From Clostridiales bacterium (GTDB taxonomy: Bacteria > Bacillota > Clostridia > Oscillospirales > Oscillospiraceae), in contig JALEMS010000006.1 in the NCBI GenBank assembly GCA_022768185.1, positions 1 to 53,892 of the forward strand: a stretch of 53,892 nucleotides of DNA, given 5' to 3'. How positions within the stretch are numbered: the first letter of the stretch is position 1; each line of letters starts with the position of its first letter. A program made the translations under genes and the position numbers. Below the pieces are notes generated by a model. It worked only from the letters and a program-made list of their open reading frames with translations, was not told the DNA's origin and ran no database searches. Positions 34,049 through 42,770 of the stretch are shown here, piece after piece.

Positions 34049-36094
34049 TCAGTTCCGCCTTCCCGGATTTCCACCGCAGGCTCTGCGGCGAAGCGATTTC
34101 AATATCTCAGACTTCTCCAGATCCGCACGCGGCGCATCCGGACAGGTACGGCAGCTGAGGATGCCGTCTTCGATGGAAAGCTGCAGCAGCCCCATCTCCT
34201 GAAACACCATCAGGCAGGCGCACACACACCCGGCCTCTCCCCCGGTATCCAGCACGTGGAACACGACCTCGGGCCGCCCCTCTACGATGCCGCCGCAACT
34301 CTCCAGCAACCGCCAGACACGCACCAGATCCTGGCGCTCGGGACATACGCGGCGCGCCTCCTCCGGCTCGAGCGGCTCGTGCTTGAGCAGCTTGCGGCAG
34401 AGCGTAATCGGATCGGCGCGGCGCAGGTCGGTCACCAGCAGCTGCACGTTCCGGCGTCCGCGAAATTCGTTCACCTGCGGATAAAACGCAATGTCAATCC
34501 GGTCACCCTCGCGGGCGCTGAGCGTTTCAAGCGTGCGCCCGAAAAACACGCAGGCATAGCTCTGGCCGAATTTCCGGATGCTCAGACGCAGGTGATTGCC
34601 GTTTCCAATGGGATGGGCCGATTCCAGATAGGCGTCCATGATGCACATTTCCGGACGGGGATTGGCGTTGCCGTACGGTTCCAGCAGCTCCAGCGACTCA
34701 ACGCAGTACAACTGCAGCAGCTCCGGGTCGCGCAGCTCCAGGTCAATCTCCAGCGCCGGATCCGTAACCGGCTTGTTTGCATTATAGTATGCCGTCAGTG
34801 CGCGGCGGAACACCTCCAGCTGCCCGCGGCGGATATTCAGGCCAGCGGCCAGCGCATGGCCTCCGAAGTTCACCAGATATTCCGAGCAGGCGGCCAGCGC
34901 CTCGTACAGGTTGAAGCCCCCAAAGCTCCGGCAGGAGCCTTTTCCGATCTCGCCGCCGTCGAATGTAATCATGATCGCCGGGCGGAGATAATCCTCGGCC
35001 AGACGCGAGGCCGCAATACCGATCACACCCTGATGCCACTGCTCGCCGGCCAGAACGATCGGTCCGTCCGGCACACCGGCCTCCGCCAACAGCTCGCGCG
35101 ACTGTGTCCAGATGGTCTGCTCCATCTGCTGGCGGCTGCGGTTGAGCTCACACAGCTCCTGCGCCAGTTCGTCGGCCCGATCCCCATCCTCAGTCAGCAG
35201 CAGCTCCACCGCCAGATCCGTCCGGCACAGGCGGCCCGCCGCATTGAGCCGCGGAGCAAGCGTATAACCGAAAATGGACGAATTGATGCGCCGGCCGGCA
35301 GCGCCTGCCCGCGCGATCAGCGCTGCCAGGCCCGGCAGCGGATCGAACCGCAGCTTGCACATGCCGGCGCTGACGAGCATGCGGTTTTCTCCTGTGAGCG
35401 GCATCACATCCGCCACGGTACCCAAAGCGATCAGATCAGACCAGCGCAGCAGAACCGGCTCCGGCTCTCCCTCCAGTGCGCTCAGCAGCTTGAAGGCCAC
35501 GCCGATGCCGGCCAGATCGCGATTCGGATAACGGCTGCCCGGTCGCTTGGGATCAATGACCGCAGCGGCCTCCGGCAATGCGCCGGCGCCACACTCATGA
35601 TGATCCGTAATGATGAGATCCATGCCGAGGCTGCGGGCGTAGGCAGCCTCCTCCACAGCGGTGACGCCGCAGTCGACCGTGATGATCAGGCGCACGCCTC
35701 GGCTGTGCAGGCGCGTGAGCGCATCGCGGTTGAGGCCATATCCCTCCGACACGCGGTCAGGAATATAGACCGTGCAGTCGAAGCCGTTGCTTCCCAGCCA
35801 GTCGGCCACCATGCAGGAGGAGGTAATGCCATCGACGTCGTAGTCGCCGTATACGGCGATTTTCTCCTTCCGCTCAGCCGCCAGACGCATGCGGGCAACC
35901 GCCTTGTCCATGTCGTCGAGCAGAAACGGGTCGTGCAGCAGCTCCACACCGCCATACAGAAATTCCGAACGCGTCGGCTCCTCCGCCAGTCCGCGCTTTT
36001 GAAGAATGGCAGACAGCAGCGGGGTGCATCCGGGGATCGCGTCAATCTGCGCCGCCGTTACTGCGTGATGAATCTTCCATATCCCATATTTCAT
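34049..36094 (-). CDS. recJ: Single-stranded-DNA exonuclease RecJ
   Basis: A 681-residue DHH-superfamily 5'-3' exonuclease used in recombination and repair. Motifs are AVYGDYDVDGITSS near residue 80, TVDCGVT near 138, the DHHE motif near 165 and the DHHA1 segment NFGGHALAAGLNI near 420, with an OB-like domain and C-terminal extension after. It is the promoter-proximal gene of recJ-relA-dtd. AAGGAGG lies somewhat far (about 15 bases) from the ATG, so translation may be modest. Confidence 0.95.
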   Translation of the reverse strand: MKYGIWKIHHAVTAAQIDAIPGCTPLLSAILQKRGLAEEPTRSEFLYGGVELLHDPFLLDDMDKAVARMRLAAERKEKIAVYGDYDVDGITSSCMVADWLGSNGFDCTVYIPDRVSEGYGLNRDALTRLHSRGVRLIITVDCGVTAVEEAAYARSLGMDLIITDHHECGAGALPEAAAVIDPKRPGSRYPNRDLAGIGVAFKLLSALEGEPEPVLLRWSDLIALGTVADVMPLTGENRMLVSAGMCKLRFDPLPGLAALIARAGAAGRRINSSIFGYTLAPRLNAAGRLCRTDLAVELLLTEDGDRADELAQELCELNRSRQQMEQTIWTQSRELLAEAGVPDGPIVLAGEQWHQGVIGIAASRLAEDYLRPAIMITFDGGEIGKGSCRSFGGFNLYEALAACSEYLVNFGGHALAAGLNIRRGQLEVFRRALTAYYNANKPVTDPALEIDLELRDPELLQLYCVESLELLEPYGNANPRPEMCIMDAYLESAHPIGNGNHLRLSIRKFGQSYACVFFGRTLETLSAREGDRIDIAFYPQVNEFRGRRNVQLLVTDLRRADPITLCRKLLKHEPLEPEEARRVCPERQDLVRVWRLLESCGGIVEGRPEVVFHVLDTGGEAGCVCACLMVFQEMGLLQLSIEDGILSCRTCPDAPRADLEKSEILKSLRRRACGGNPGRRN

Positions 36095-36183
36095 TGCTGC
36101 TTTTGTCCGCCTCCTTTCCCACCGGCGGACAATGTGTGCCGCCGGCCTTCCCTTTGCGTAAGCTACACTCTATTAATTTTAGT

Positions 36184-36212
36184 ATTTTAGCAAAAAACGA
36201 CGCACTTCGCAA
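36184..36212 (-). promoter_or_regulatory. Promoter of recJ-relA-dtd
   Basis: TTGCGA (complement at 36207-36212) and TAAAAT (complement at 36184-36189) with 17-base spacing, about 90 bases upstream of recJ. The remaining gap to the plus-strand promoter at 36328 shows nothing else recognisable. Confidence 0.7.
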
Positions 36213-36327
36213 GAACCTTTCTCAACATTTCATCCACTGTATTTACGCCGGTCCCAGCCTGCACTGCAAAAGTACCCCTCGGGCAGGAAGGCCGCGCTTC
36301 GTCCGCACAGATTTCTTGAAAAAGCTA

Positions 36328-36357
36328 TTGTGAATCCGGCAGAAGTCGTGTTATAAT
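36328..36357 (+). promoter_or_regulatory. Promoter of the DnaQ-like exonuclease gene
   Basis: TTGTGA (36328-36333) and a perfect TATAAT (36352-36357) with 18-base spacing, 75 bases upstream of the ATG at 36433. Confidence 0.7.
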
Positions 36358-36432
36358 GTTTTTCTGGTGTTCTCCTGCCGTCCGCGGCAGGGCGACGCGC
36401 CGATCTGCGTTTTGGGAAAGGACCGGTCCCTT

Positions 36433-37404
36433 ATGAATTATATCGTCATCGACCTGGAATGGAACCAGGCAATGAGCGCCAATTCTTCCGTTTTCAACAA
36501 GCTGCCCATCCATCTGCGCGGCGAGATCATCCAGATCGGCGCCGTCAAGCTGACGGACAACATGCAGCCGGGCGAGGAATTCAAAATCGACGTCAAGCCC
36601 GTTTATTTTAAACGCATGCACTATAAAGTAAAAAAGCTCACGGGCTTTGACAAGGAGCGCCTGCTGCATGGAACGGGCTTCAAGGATGCGATGGAGCAGT
36701 TCCGCGCCTGGTGCGGCGATCACTGCACCTTTCTCACCTGGGGCTATGACGATCAGGGTGTGATGGAGCAGAACATCATCATCCATGACCTGGACTGGGA
36801 CTGGATCGACCAATGGGTCAATCTGCAGCTGATTTACAACATTCAGACCGACGGTGATAAAAACCAGAAGTCTCTGGCCACTGCCATGGAGCACTTTGGC
36901 ATCGAGCAGACGCGCACGGCGCACGACGCACTGGGGGACGCCTATAACACTGCGCTGGTCTGCTCCCATTTGAACATGGAGCTTGGCATGCAGCAGTATC
37001 AGGAGGCGGACACGCTGCTTTCTTCACGCCGCGCAAAAAGCGAGGCGCAGCCCGCCTGCAGCGGTCCTGTCCCACTCTCTCACACGACCTTCGGCGAATA
37101 TGCCACGAAGGCGGACGCCTTTGCCTGCGGCGAGCTGGTCAACGCCCCGTGCCCCGTCTGCGGCGCCGTCATGCAGTCGGCCAAGTGGGTCAATCAGGGC
37201 GACCAGCGTTATATGACCATCGCCACCTGTCCGGAGCACGAGTCCTATCTGCTCCGCCTGAAGTTCAAGCGCACCTCCGAGGGCGCAGCCTGGAGCGCCT
37301 CGCGCCTCATTTACCCGGCTGACGAAACACAGCAGACCTATTATCGCACCAAGGCCGCACAGGGCCGCCGGCGCGGGAAGCGGCGCGCGTCAGCCTGCAA
37401 ATGA
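36433..37404 (+). CDS. DnaQ/RNase T-fold 3'-5' exonuclease with zinc-ribbon-like tail
   Basis: A 323-residue protein. The N-terminal ~200 residues are a DEDDh exonuclease: IVIDLEWNQ (Asp7, Glu9), LTWGYDDQGVM (near residue 104) and TAHDALGDAYNT (His and Asp near 162-166). The C-terminal third has a possible zinc ribbon (CPVCGAV near residue 238, then ...ATCPEH near 265) and a very basic end (GRRRGKRR). This resembles the 3'-5' exonucleases annotated as sporulation inhibitor KapD-like in Firmicutes, but I cannot tell DNA from RNA substrate. The ATG at 36433 has AAAGGA upstream. The gene appears monocistronic. Confidence 0.85.
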   Translation: MNYIVIDLEWNQAMSANSSVFNKLPIHLRGEIIQIGAVKLTDNMQPGEEFKIDVKPVYFKRMHYKVKKLTGFDKERLLHGTGFKDAMEQFRAWCGDHCTFLTWGYDDQGVMEQNIIIHDLDWDWIDQWVNLQLIYNIQTDGDKNQKSLATAMEHFGIEQTRTAHDALGDAYNTALVCSHLNMELGMQQYQEADTLLSSRRAKSEAQPACSGPVPLSHTTFGEYATKADAFACGELVNAPCPVCGAVMQSAKWVNQGDQRYMTIATCPEHESYLLRLKFKRTSEGAAWSASRLIYPADETQQTYYRTKAAQGRRRGKRRASACK

Positions 37405-37418
37405 ACACAAACAGCAGA

Positions 37419-37459
37419 CTGCCCCGGCTCGGATACCGTTCCGAGCCGGGGCAGTTTTT
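37419..37459 (+). terminator. Terminator of the exonuclease gene
   Basis: CTGCCCCGGCTCGGA and its complement form a strong stem followed by TTTTTC on the plus strand. It lies between two convergent genes and only 11 bases from the end of ribU, so it may serve both. Confidence 0.9.
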
Positions 37460-37469
37460 CATTCCGGAT

Positions 37470-38015
37470 TCAGTTTTCACCGTGCGGGACACGGCGGGAT
37501 ACGGATTTGTAAAGCAGGAAGGTCAAAAGCGAATTGGCCCCCGCCTTGATGAGGTTGAACGGCAGAATGGCCGGCAGCAGCAGCGCATCCACCGCGCCGG
37601 TCGGCACGCCCATAAAGAGCGGTGTGAGAAAATGATTGGCAGGCAACATAATCAGCCCCATGGCCGCCGTGCCGCAGAGCAGGCCGATGACGGCCGCGCG
37701 GCGCGTTTTCCGCCGACGGTAGATCAGCGAGCTGACAGTTGTGAGCGTACCGGTGGCAAGGATGTGCATGATCAGGCCGTAAACGTGATTTTGTGCACTG
37801 ACAGTGAACGCCTGGATTACGCTGGCAGCCGCGGTAAGGATCAGTCCGGCAACCGGCCCGTAAAGAAAGGCGCCGATCAGGATTGGGATATCCGCCGGAT
37901 CGTACTCCAGATAGGCCGCCGCCGGAAACAGCGGAAAATGCACCAGATACACCAGCACGACCGAGACGGCAACCAGCACCGCCATCACAGCCAGCTTCTT
38001 TGCCGTGAAACGCAT
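37470..38015 (-). CDS. ribU: Riboflavin ECF transporter S component RibU
   Basis: A 181-residue membrane protein with about six helices and RibU features: KKLAVMAVLVAVSVVLVYLV, the EYDPADIPILIGAFLYGP loop that contributes to riboflavin binding, and a helix-5/6 region with LLPAILPFNLIKAGAN. It binds riboflavin and needs the shared EcfA/A'/T module, not in this window. The ATG at 38015 has GGGAGGAA upstream. Upstream in-frame codons belong to the leader. An FMN riboswitch with a terminator controls it. Confidence 0.93.
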   Translation of the reverse strand: MRFTAKKLAVMAVLVAVSVVLVYLVHFPLFPAAAYLEYDPADIPILIGAFLYGPVAGLILTAAASVIQAFTVSAQNHVYGLIMHILATGTLTTVSSLIYRRRKTRRAAVIGLLCGTAAMGLIMLPANHFLTPLFMGVPTGAVDALLLPAILPFNLIKAGANSLLTFLLYKSVSRRVPHGEN

Positions 38016-38034
38016 GGACAATTCCTCCCAGTAT

Positions 38035-38067
38035 AAAAAAATGTCTGCAGGATACATCCAGCAGACA
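38035..38067 (-). terminator. Riboswitch-controlled attenuator ahead of ribU
   Basis: On the minus strand TGTCTGC-TGGAT...ATCC-TGCAGACA folds into a stem followed by seven T, just ahead of the ribU ribosome site. A GCAGTCG...CGACTGC stem lies between it and the aptamer and could be the antiterminator partner. Confidence 0.85.
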
Positions 38068-38088
38068 AACGGTGCAGTCGGTGCGACT

Positions 38089-38214
38089 GCATCTTCTTCC
38101 ATCCTGACTGTAACAGTCGGTGCCGGACTCACACCGGCTCATGCCTTACGGCTCGCGGACTGATCGTAAACGAATCACCGCCGATCGGGACTTTCACCCA
38201 CCCCTGAAGATGCA
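38089..38214 (-). ncRNA. FMN riboswitch (RFN element)
   Basis: The minus strand reads TCTTCAGGGGTGGGTGAAAG, then TCCCGATCGGCGGTGA. Later come AGTCCGCGAGC, GAGCCGGTGTGAGTCCGGC, ACCGAC, and GGATGGAAGAAGA at the end. These are the conserved RFN blocks in their usual order. It precedes ribU with a downstream attenuator, so FMN should stop transcription of riboflavin uptake. Confidence 0.96.
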
Positions 38215-38232
38215 TCCTATGAAGTTATCCTG

Positions 38233-38260
38233 ATTATAGCACGCAGCCCGAAAAACACAA
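38233..38260 (-). promoter_or_regulatory. Promoter of the FMN riboswitch-ribU transcript
   Basis: TTGTGT (complement at 38255-38260) and a perfect TATAAT (complement at 38233-38238) with 16-base spacing, about 20 bases ahead of the first RFN helix. Confidence 0.75.
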
Positions 38261-38292
38261 GTGCCATACCGCACAATTCTGCCGCAAAAGCG

Positions 38293-39186
38293 CTATACAT
38301 CTTCTACAGAATCGTGCTGCTCGCCGGCCGCTTTCTCACGCAGCCGACGTGCCTGCGCCGCTTCCCGCCGCGGCGCCAGCTGCAACTCCAGGTAAACGTT
38401 GCAATATGCGCCCAGAAAGACGATAAATATGGAGCAATACATCCAGAACATGGAAATTACGATGAAGGACAGGCTACCGTAAATTGAGAACGCGCCAAAT
38501 TGGCCGATCAGCAGGGAGTAGAGCTTGGTGAAGGCAAACCAGCACAGTGCCGAAAACGCCGCGCCGGGCAGCTGCCGGTAAAACCTCAGCTTTGTACGCG
38601 GCGTCACCTTGAACAGCAGCGCATTGTACGCCGTGAGCAGCACAATGAAGATCAGGCTGCGGAATCTCAGCAGAAACGCCCAGGCGCCGGAAAAATCCGG
38701 ATATTTCCGTTCAATCAGGCCGACGAGCCGTTCGCCGAACATCACGATGGAAAAGTCCAGCAGCACAAACACCACGAGCACAACCGTATACAAAACGCCG
38801 ATCAGCCGCAGGCGAAGGAAGCTGTTGTCGTGGCCGCCGTCGTAAATTTCGCTGACGCCGTGCACAATGCTGGAGAAAAACTTGGCGGCCGACCACAGCA
38901 GCAGCAGAAACGACACCGACACCAGCGCAGTCGAGCCGGCATAGATTTCGGAAATGATGCTGCCGATCAGCTCCATAAACGGAGCCGGTGCATAGGCCTG
39001 CAGCGCATCCAGAATAATCTCCTGCTTGATCTGCGTATACGGCAGCAGGTTCAGCAGCAGTGACGCCAGCGGCGCCAGCGACATAAACAGGTAAAAGGTG
39101 CTGGATGCGGCAAATACGCTCAAATGGGCACGGCTCATACCCTGCGTGAATTGGAAGTAATGCTTTGCCGCGTTACGTCTGTTCAA
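38293..39186 (-). CDS. YihY/BrkB family membrane protein
   Basis: A 297-residue membrane protein with about six helices and the family pattern: HLSVFAASSTFYLFMSLAPL (near residue 20), LLLLWSAAKFFSSIVHGVSEIYD (near 95), PGAAFSALCWFAFTKLYSLL (near 205) and a Tyr-rich helix near 240. The family was once called RNase BN in error, and its true role is unknown. A TTG start at 39186 gives the family N-terminus, with AAAGGATAGGA upstream. It follows the DUF3810 gene by 9 bases and is probably co-transcribed. The C-terminal tail is rich in Arg, Ala and Glu. Confidence 0.88.
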   Translation of the reverse strand: MNRRNAAKHYFQFTQGMSRAHLSVFAASSTFYLFMSLAPLASLLLNLLPYTQIKQEIILDALQAYAPAPFMELIGSIISEIYAGSTALVSVSFLLLLWSAAKFFSSIVHGVSEIYDGGHDNSFLRLRLIGVLYTVVLVVFVLLDFSIVMFGERLVGLIERKYPDFSGAWAFLLRFRSLIFIVLLTAYNALLFKVTPRTKLRFYRQLPGAAFSALCWFAFTKLYSLLIGQFGAFSIYGSLSFIVISMFWMYCSIFIVFLGAYCNVYLELQLAPRREAAQARRLREKAAGEQHDSVEDV

Positions 39187-39195
39187 TTGATTGTC

Positions 39196-40335
39196 CTATC
39201 CTTTCGTCGCGGCCGCGCCTCCGTACCAATACACAAGGAGGTCGACGCAGGCTCCATAGCTCTGCAAGCCCTGTGTCTGCCCGTAGCTCTCCAGAAACCC
39301 GGCGTAAACGGTGCTGCTGGCAGCGGAGATTGCGGTGTCATAGCGCTGCCAATAGGCGCTGTTGTCAGCAAGATCGGCCTGCACCTGCGCACTGAGATCG
39401 GCGCGGATGGCGCGCCAGCGCTCCGGCTGCACGCGGTAGAGCGCATTGCTCAGATGGATGTAGGCCAGCAGACTCCCGGAATAGGCATAGACCGGGTCTC
39501 CGCTTTCCATACAGGCGAGCACGGCGGCAAAGTTTGCCTCGCTCTCAGCCGTCACACCCAGCTGGTGCGCCAGCTCATGCGCCGCCGTGGAGGGCAGCAT
39601 GCAGGCTGGCGAATCCATATTCACATTGGCTTCCCCCGTAAAGGGAAAGAAAAATCCGGTGAAATTCACAGCGCTCATCACGCGCGAGAAATACACGGGC
39701 TTGGGGGGAAAGCATGCGCCGGACAGCGCCGGCTCCTGTTCGGAGAGACGTCGGCAGTATTCCGGCGCAGCCGTCAGCAGCTGTGCGCGATCGGCACAGA
39801 ACACGCCATCTTCATCCCGCGGAACCAGCGCGCCATAATAATCAGCGCAGGCGGCAAAATACGCCGTCGTCTCCTCAAGCGCCTCCGCCGACACGCCGGG
39901 CACATCCATGCCCATCCGCTCGGCCAGCCCCGGCGTATAATATCCACAGCCCCACAGCAGACAGTATCCGGCATAGATCACAACCAGCACTGCCAGTAAA
40001 AAGGCCGCAGCCCGATACAACAGCCTGCCGCGGTCACCCGGCCTGCTGCGCACCAACCGGACGATCAGCCGAATGAGCCATGCCGCCAAAAGCAATGCCA
40101 GCAGTACGTCAATCGCCTCGGCGACGGAAAACGGGACCCGTGCGCACAGCCGGCCCGCAGCCCGGTGAAAGGGCCGCACAAAGCCGTCCCAAACCGCCTG
40201 CATCACTGCGCGGCTGCGCCGCAGAGAAAAATACAGCACCATAACCGCAAGGCCCGCCAGCAGCATTCCATGACTGACCGGCGCGGCAGCCAACAGCGCC
40301 GCAACCTGCAATTTTCTGTTTCGTTTGCTCCTCAT
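39196..40335 (-). CDS. DUF3810 membrane protein, predicted zinc metallopeptidase
   Basis: About 379 residues. Three N-terminal membrane helices (about residues 10-120) are followed by an extracytoplasmic domain with the zinc motif AAHELAHQLGV (HExxH) and a downstream ESEANF that likely supplies the third ligand. The segment GYYTPGLAERMGM is also typical of DUF3810. The start is uncertain: the ATG at 40335 lacks a clear ribosome site, and an in-frame GTG exists at 40374. No substrate is known. It is upstream of, and nearly touching, the YihY gene. Confidence 0.83.
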   Translation of the reverse strand: MRSKRNRKLQVAALLAAAPVSHGMLLAGLAVMVLYFSLRRSRAVMQAVWDGFVRPFHRAAGRLCARVPFSVAEAIDVLLALLLAAWLIRLIVRLVRSRPGDRGRLLYRAAAFLLAVLVVIYAGYCLLWGCGYYTPGLAERMGMDVPGVSAEALEETTAYFAACADYYGALVPRDEDGVFCADRAQLLTAAPEYCRRLSEQEPALSGACFPPKPVYFSRVMSAVNFTGFFFPFTGEANVNMDSPACMLPSTAAHELAHQLGVTAESEANFAAVLACMESGDPVYAYSGSLLAYIHLSNALYRVQPERWRAIRADLSAQVQADLADNSAYWQRYDTAISAASSTVYAGFLESYGQTQGLQSYGACVDLLVYWYGGAAATKG

Positions 40336-40468
40336 GCCCGGATTATACGGCATTTCCGCCGTTTTGTCACGCATTATTGCTCGATTTGTGAAACTCGCCC
40401 TTCCACAGCCGACCGGCGCCGCCTGGGCCGCATTTTCGGCGCAGCGTTCATAATCTCTTCATTTTTTA

Positions 40469-40498
40469 TTGACACGGCAAAAACTTTAGTTATATAAT
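40469..40498 (+). promoter_or_regulatory. Promoter of the NhaC-type antiporter gene
   Basis: Perfect TTGACA (40469-40474) and TATAAT (40493-40498) with 18-base spacing, about 50 bases upstream of the ATG, whose site is AAAAGGAGAG. Confidence 0.85.
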
Positions 40499-40550
40499 GC
40501 AGCAGGTTCTGTTGATTTCAGCAGTGTTCTTATGAAAAAAGGAGAGAGAT

Positions 40551-42176
40551 ATGAAAAGATCACGCCGACTTCTGGCGACTGTGCTGTTGGTGATACTGAT
40601 CACTTGCCTGCTCAGCGTGTGCGCGTTTGCAGACGACGGAGGCGAATACCAAAGCCGCATGTACGCCACATTCTGGGCGCTTGTTCCGCCCATCATCGCC
40701 ATTGTCCTCGCGCTCATCACCAAAGAAGTCTATTCCTCCCTGTTTATCGGTATCGTCGCCGGCGCGTTGTTTTATTCCAACTTCAACCCGGTCATGACGC
40801 TCAACACGCTGGTGCAGGACGGTTTGATTTCCGGCCTGACCGACGCATGGAACGCAGGTATTTTCCTGTTTCTTGTACTGCTGGGCATCATTGTTGCGCT
40901 GATCAACAAGGCCGGCGGCTCGGCCGCCTTTGGCCGCTGGGCACAAACGCATATCCACACGCGCGTCGGCGCAATGTTCGCCACCTTCGTGCTGGGTATT
41001 CTGATCTTCATTGACGACTATTTCAACTGTCTCACCGTCGGCAGCGTCATGCGTCCCGTCACCGACGGCCACCGCATCTCGCGTGCAAAGCTGGCCTACC
41101 TCATCGACGCCACTGCCGCCCCGGTTTGCATGATTGCGCCCATCTCCAGCTGGGCTGCCGCCGTATCCGGCATGGTCGATGGACAGGACGGCATCGCCCT
41201 GTTCTGCCGCGCCATTCCGTATAACTACTATTCTCTGCTGACATTCGTCTTCATCCTCGGCATCATATTCCTGAAGTTTGACTACGGCCCGATGAAGCTG
41301 CACGAAAAGAATGCCAGAGAGAACGGCGATCTGTTCACCTGCGGCCAGCAAATCGACACGGAAAACGAGCTGGACTACTCGCCCCGTGGCCGTGTATGCG
41401 ATCTGATCATCCCCATCGTTATCCTCATCGCACTGTGTGTCATCGGTATCATTTATGTCGGCGGCTTTTTTGACGGAGAATCCTTCATTCTGGCCTTCGG
41501 CAACACGGATGCTTCCCTGGGACTGCCCTGGGGCTCCATTGTTGCGCTCGTCGTCATCATCCTTTACCTCATCTGCCGCCGCGTTGTCACCTTCAAGGAA
41601 GCCATGGCCTGCATTCCCAAGGGCTTCGTTGCCATGGTGCCTGCGCTGCTCATTCTCACCTTTGCCATCACGCTCAAGAATATAACCGGTCTGCTCGGCG
41701 CCTCCACCTTTGTCGCCACGCAGATGGAAAACGCCGCGCCCGGCCTGACCATGCTGCTGCCGGCCATCATCTTCGTTGTCGGCTGCCTGCTGGCCTTCGC
41801 CACCGGCACCTCCTGGGGCACCTTCGGCATCCTCATCCCCATCGTCACCGACGCTTTCCCGCCTGACAGCCCGCTGTTCATCATCGGCATCTCCGCGTGC
41901 CTGGCCGGCGCCGTCTGCGGCGACCACTGCTCCCCCATCTCCGACACCACCATCATGTCCTCGGCCGGTGCACAGTGCGACCACGTCAACCACGTGTCCA
42001 CGCAGCTGCCGTATGCGCTCACCGTGGCAGGCGTTTCGTTTGTCACCTATCTGGTGGCAGGCCGCGTACAGAACGCGTACATTCCACTGATCTTCGGCAT
42101 TGTCCTGACGATCGTTGTGCTGCTGATCCTGCGTGCCGTGACCGGCGGCAAGAAGCAGGCGCAGTCCGAAAAATAA
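40551..42176 (+). CDS. NhaC family Na+/H+ antiporter-like transporter
   Basis: A 541-residue transporter with 12 or so helices and NhaC-type features: ILIFIDDYFNCLTVGSVMRP (near residue 155), AYLIDATAAPVCMIAPISSW (near 185), FATGTSWGTFGILIP (near 425) and GDHCSPISDTTIMSSAGAQC (near 460). It begins with a signal-peptide-like segment ending CAFADDGG before the first core helix. Members exchange Na+ for H+ or carry organic substrates such as amino acids. The substrate is not evident. It appears monocistronic, and AT-rich accessory DNA starts just after it. Confidence 0.9.
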   Translation: MKRSRRLLATVLLVILITCLLSVCAFADDGGEYQSRMYATFWALVPPIIAIVLALITKEVYSSLFIGIVAGALFYSNFNPVMTLNTLVQDGLISGLTDAWNAGIFLFLVLLGIIVALINKAGGSAAFGRWAQTHIHTRVGAMFATFVLGILIFIDDYFNCLTVGSVMRPVTDGHRISRAKLAYLIDATAAPVCMIAPISSWAAAVSGMVDGQDGIALFCRAIPYNYYSLLTFVFILGIIFLKFDYGPMKLHEKNARENGDLFTCGQQIDTENELDYSPRGRVCDLIIPIVILIALCVIGIIYVGGFFDGESFILAFGNTDASLGLPWGSIVALVVIILYLICRRVVTFKEAMACIPKGFVAMVPALLILTFAITLKNITGLLGASTFVATQMENAAPGLTMLLPAIIFVVGCLLAFATGTSWGTFGILIPIVTDAFPPDSPLFIIGISACLAGAVCGDHCSPISDTTIMSSAGAQCDHVNHVSTQLPYALTVAGVSFVTYLVAGRVQNAYIPLIFGIVLTIVVLLILRAVTGGKKQAQSEK

Positions 42177-42238
42177 AGTCTCTGCATATGAAATAGGAAA
42201 AACAGCGCCCGGCTATTGGTGGGTGTCTGTAAAACAGT

Positions 42239-42275
42239 TAGTCCTCCGTATGATTATCAATCATACGGAGGACTA
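42239..42275. repeat. Perfect 17-bp inverted repeat, possible terminator
   Basis: TAGTCCTCCGTATGATT and its exact complement flank ATC. It lies 62 bases after the antiporter gene and could end that transcript (TTTACATATT follows). It can equally be read as one arm of a palindrome-rich mobile element together with the next repeat. Confidence 0.7.
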
Positions 42276-42291
42276 TTTACATATTCTTCAG

Positions 42292-42337
42292 ACTTGCTTG
42301 CGCAAACGATTTGGCAGAACCGTTTGCGCAAGCAAGT
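42292..42337. repeat. Perfect 17-bp inverted repeat with 12-base loop
   Basis: ACTTGCTTGCGCAAACG and its exact complement surround ATTTGGCAGAAC. It starts 16 bases after the previous palindrome. No T-run follows. Two long perfect palindromes side by side are unusual for terminators and suggest a small transposable element end or a structured RNA. Confidence 0.7.
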
Positions 42338-42770
42338 CCACAGAGATAGCAGCAAAGCAGCGCAAGGGATGCAGTCCTTTGTTAAAAACGAAGTGACGCA
42401 AAACAGCCCGAAATTCAAATATCTGAGCCAACTGTCTCGCACGCCGAGCCGTAGCGAGGCGTTTCGGAGGCCAACTGCCGTATTGCGGCGGCTCTTAAGC
42501 CGGAGATGAGTGCACAGACAGGGTTTGTTCCTGTATAGAAGTGCGCCCTCTTCTGAGCAGTGGATCAGCAAGTTGGAATTGGCTAAATTGCTATGGTAAG
42601 CAGTCACTTATATTCGATTATAAATACTAACAAAACTTTATATCCAGTTTTCCTTGACCAGTGTAAACAAGGAACAAAATCCATATTGACAGTAGAGAAT
42701 ATCTGAGTTATATTTAAATGATTTAGTGCCGAATACTAGATGGGTGGGTGGGGGTAAGAAAGGGGATATA
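42338..42770. other. Non-coding accessory stretch upstream of the NTase gene
   Basis: No convincing gene is present. A minus-strand frame (42257-42607) runs through both palindromes and has no usable ribosome site. Near 42525-42597 a plus-strand stretch translates as LYRSAPSSEQWISKLELAKL before a stop, which looks like a protein-coding remnant I cannot place. From about 42600 the DNA becomes AT-rich. No clear sigma-A promoter for the gene at 42771 was found, only its AAAGGGG site. Confidence 0.45.

Noticed and set aside
34034-36190. 718-residue plus-strand ORF
   Set aside because: It is antisense to recJ, which is complete and motif-supported.
40560-41993. 477-residue minus-strand ORF rich in Asp/Gly
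   Set aside because: It is the reverse of the NhaC-type antiporter gene, whose promoter, start and motifs are clear.
42257-42607. 116-residue minus-strand ORF
   Set aside because: It runs through both long palindromes, has no ribosome site and its sequence looks like translated non-coding DNA.
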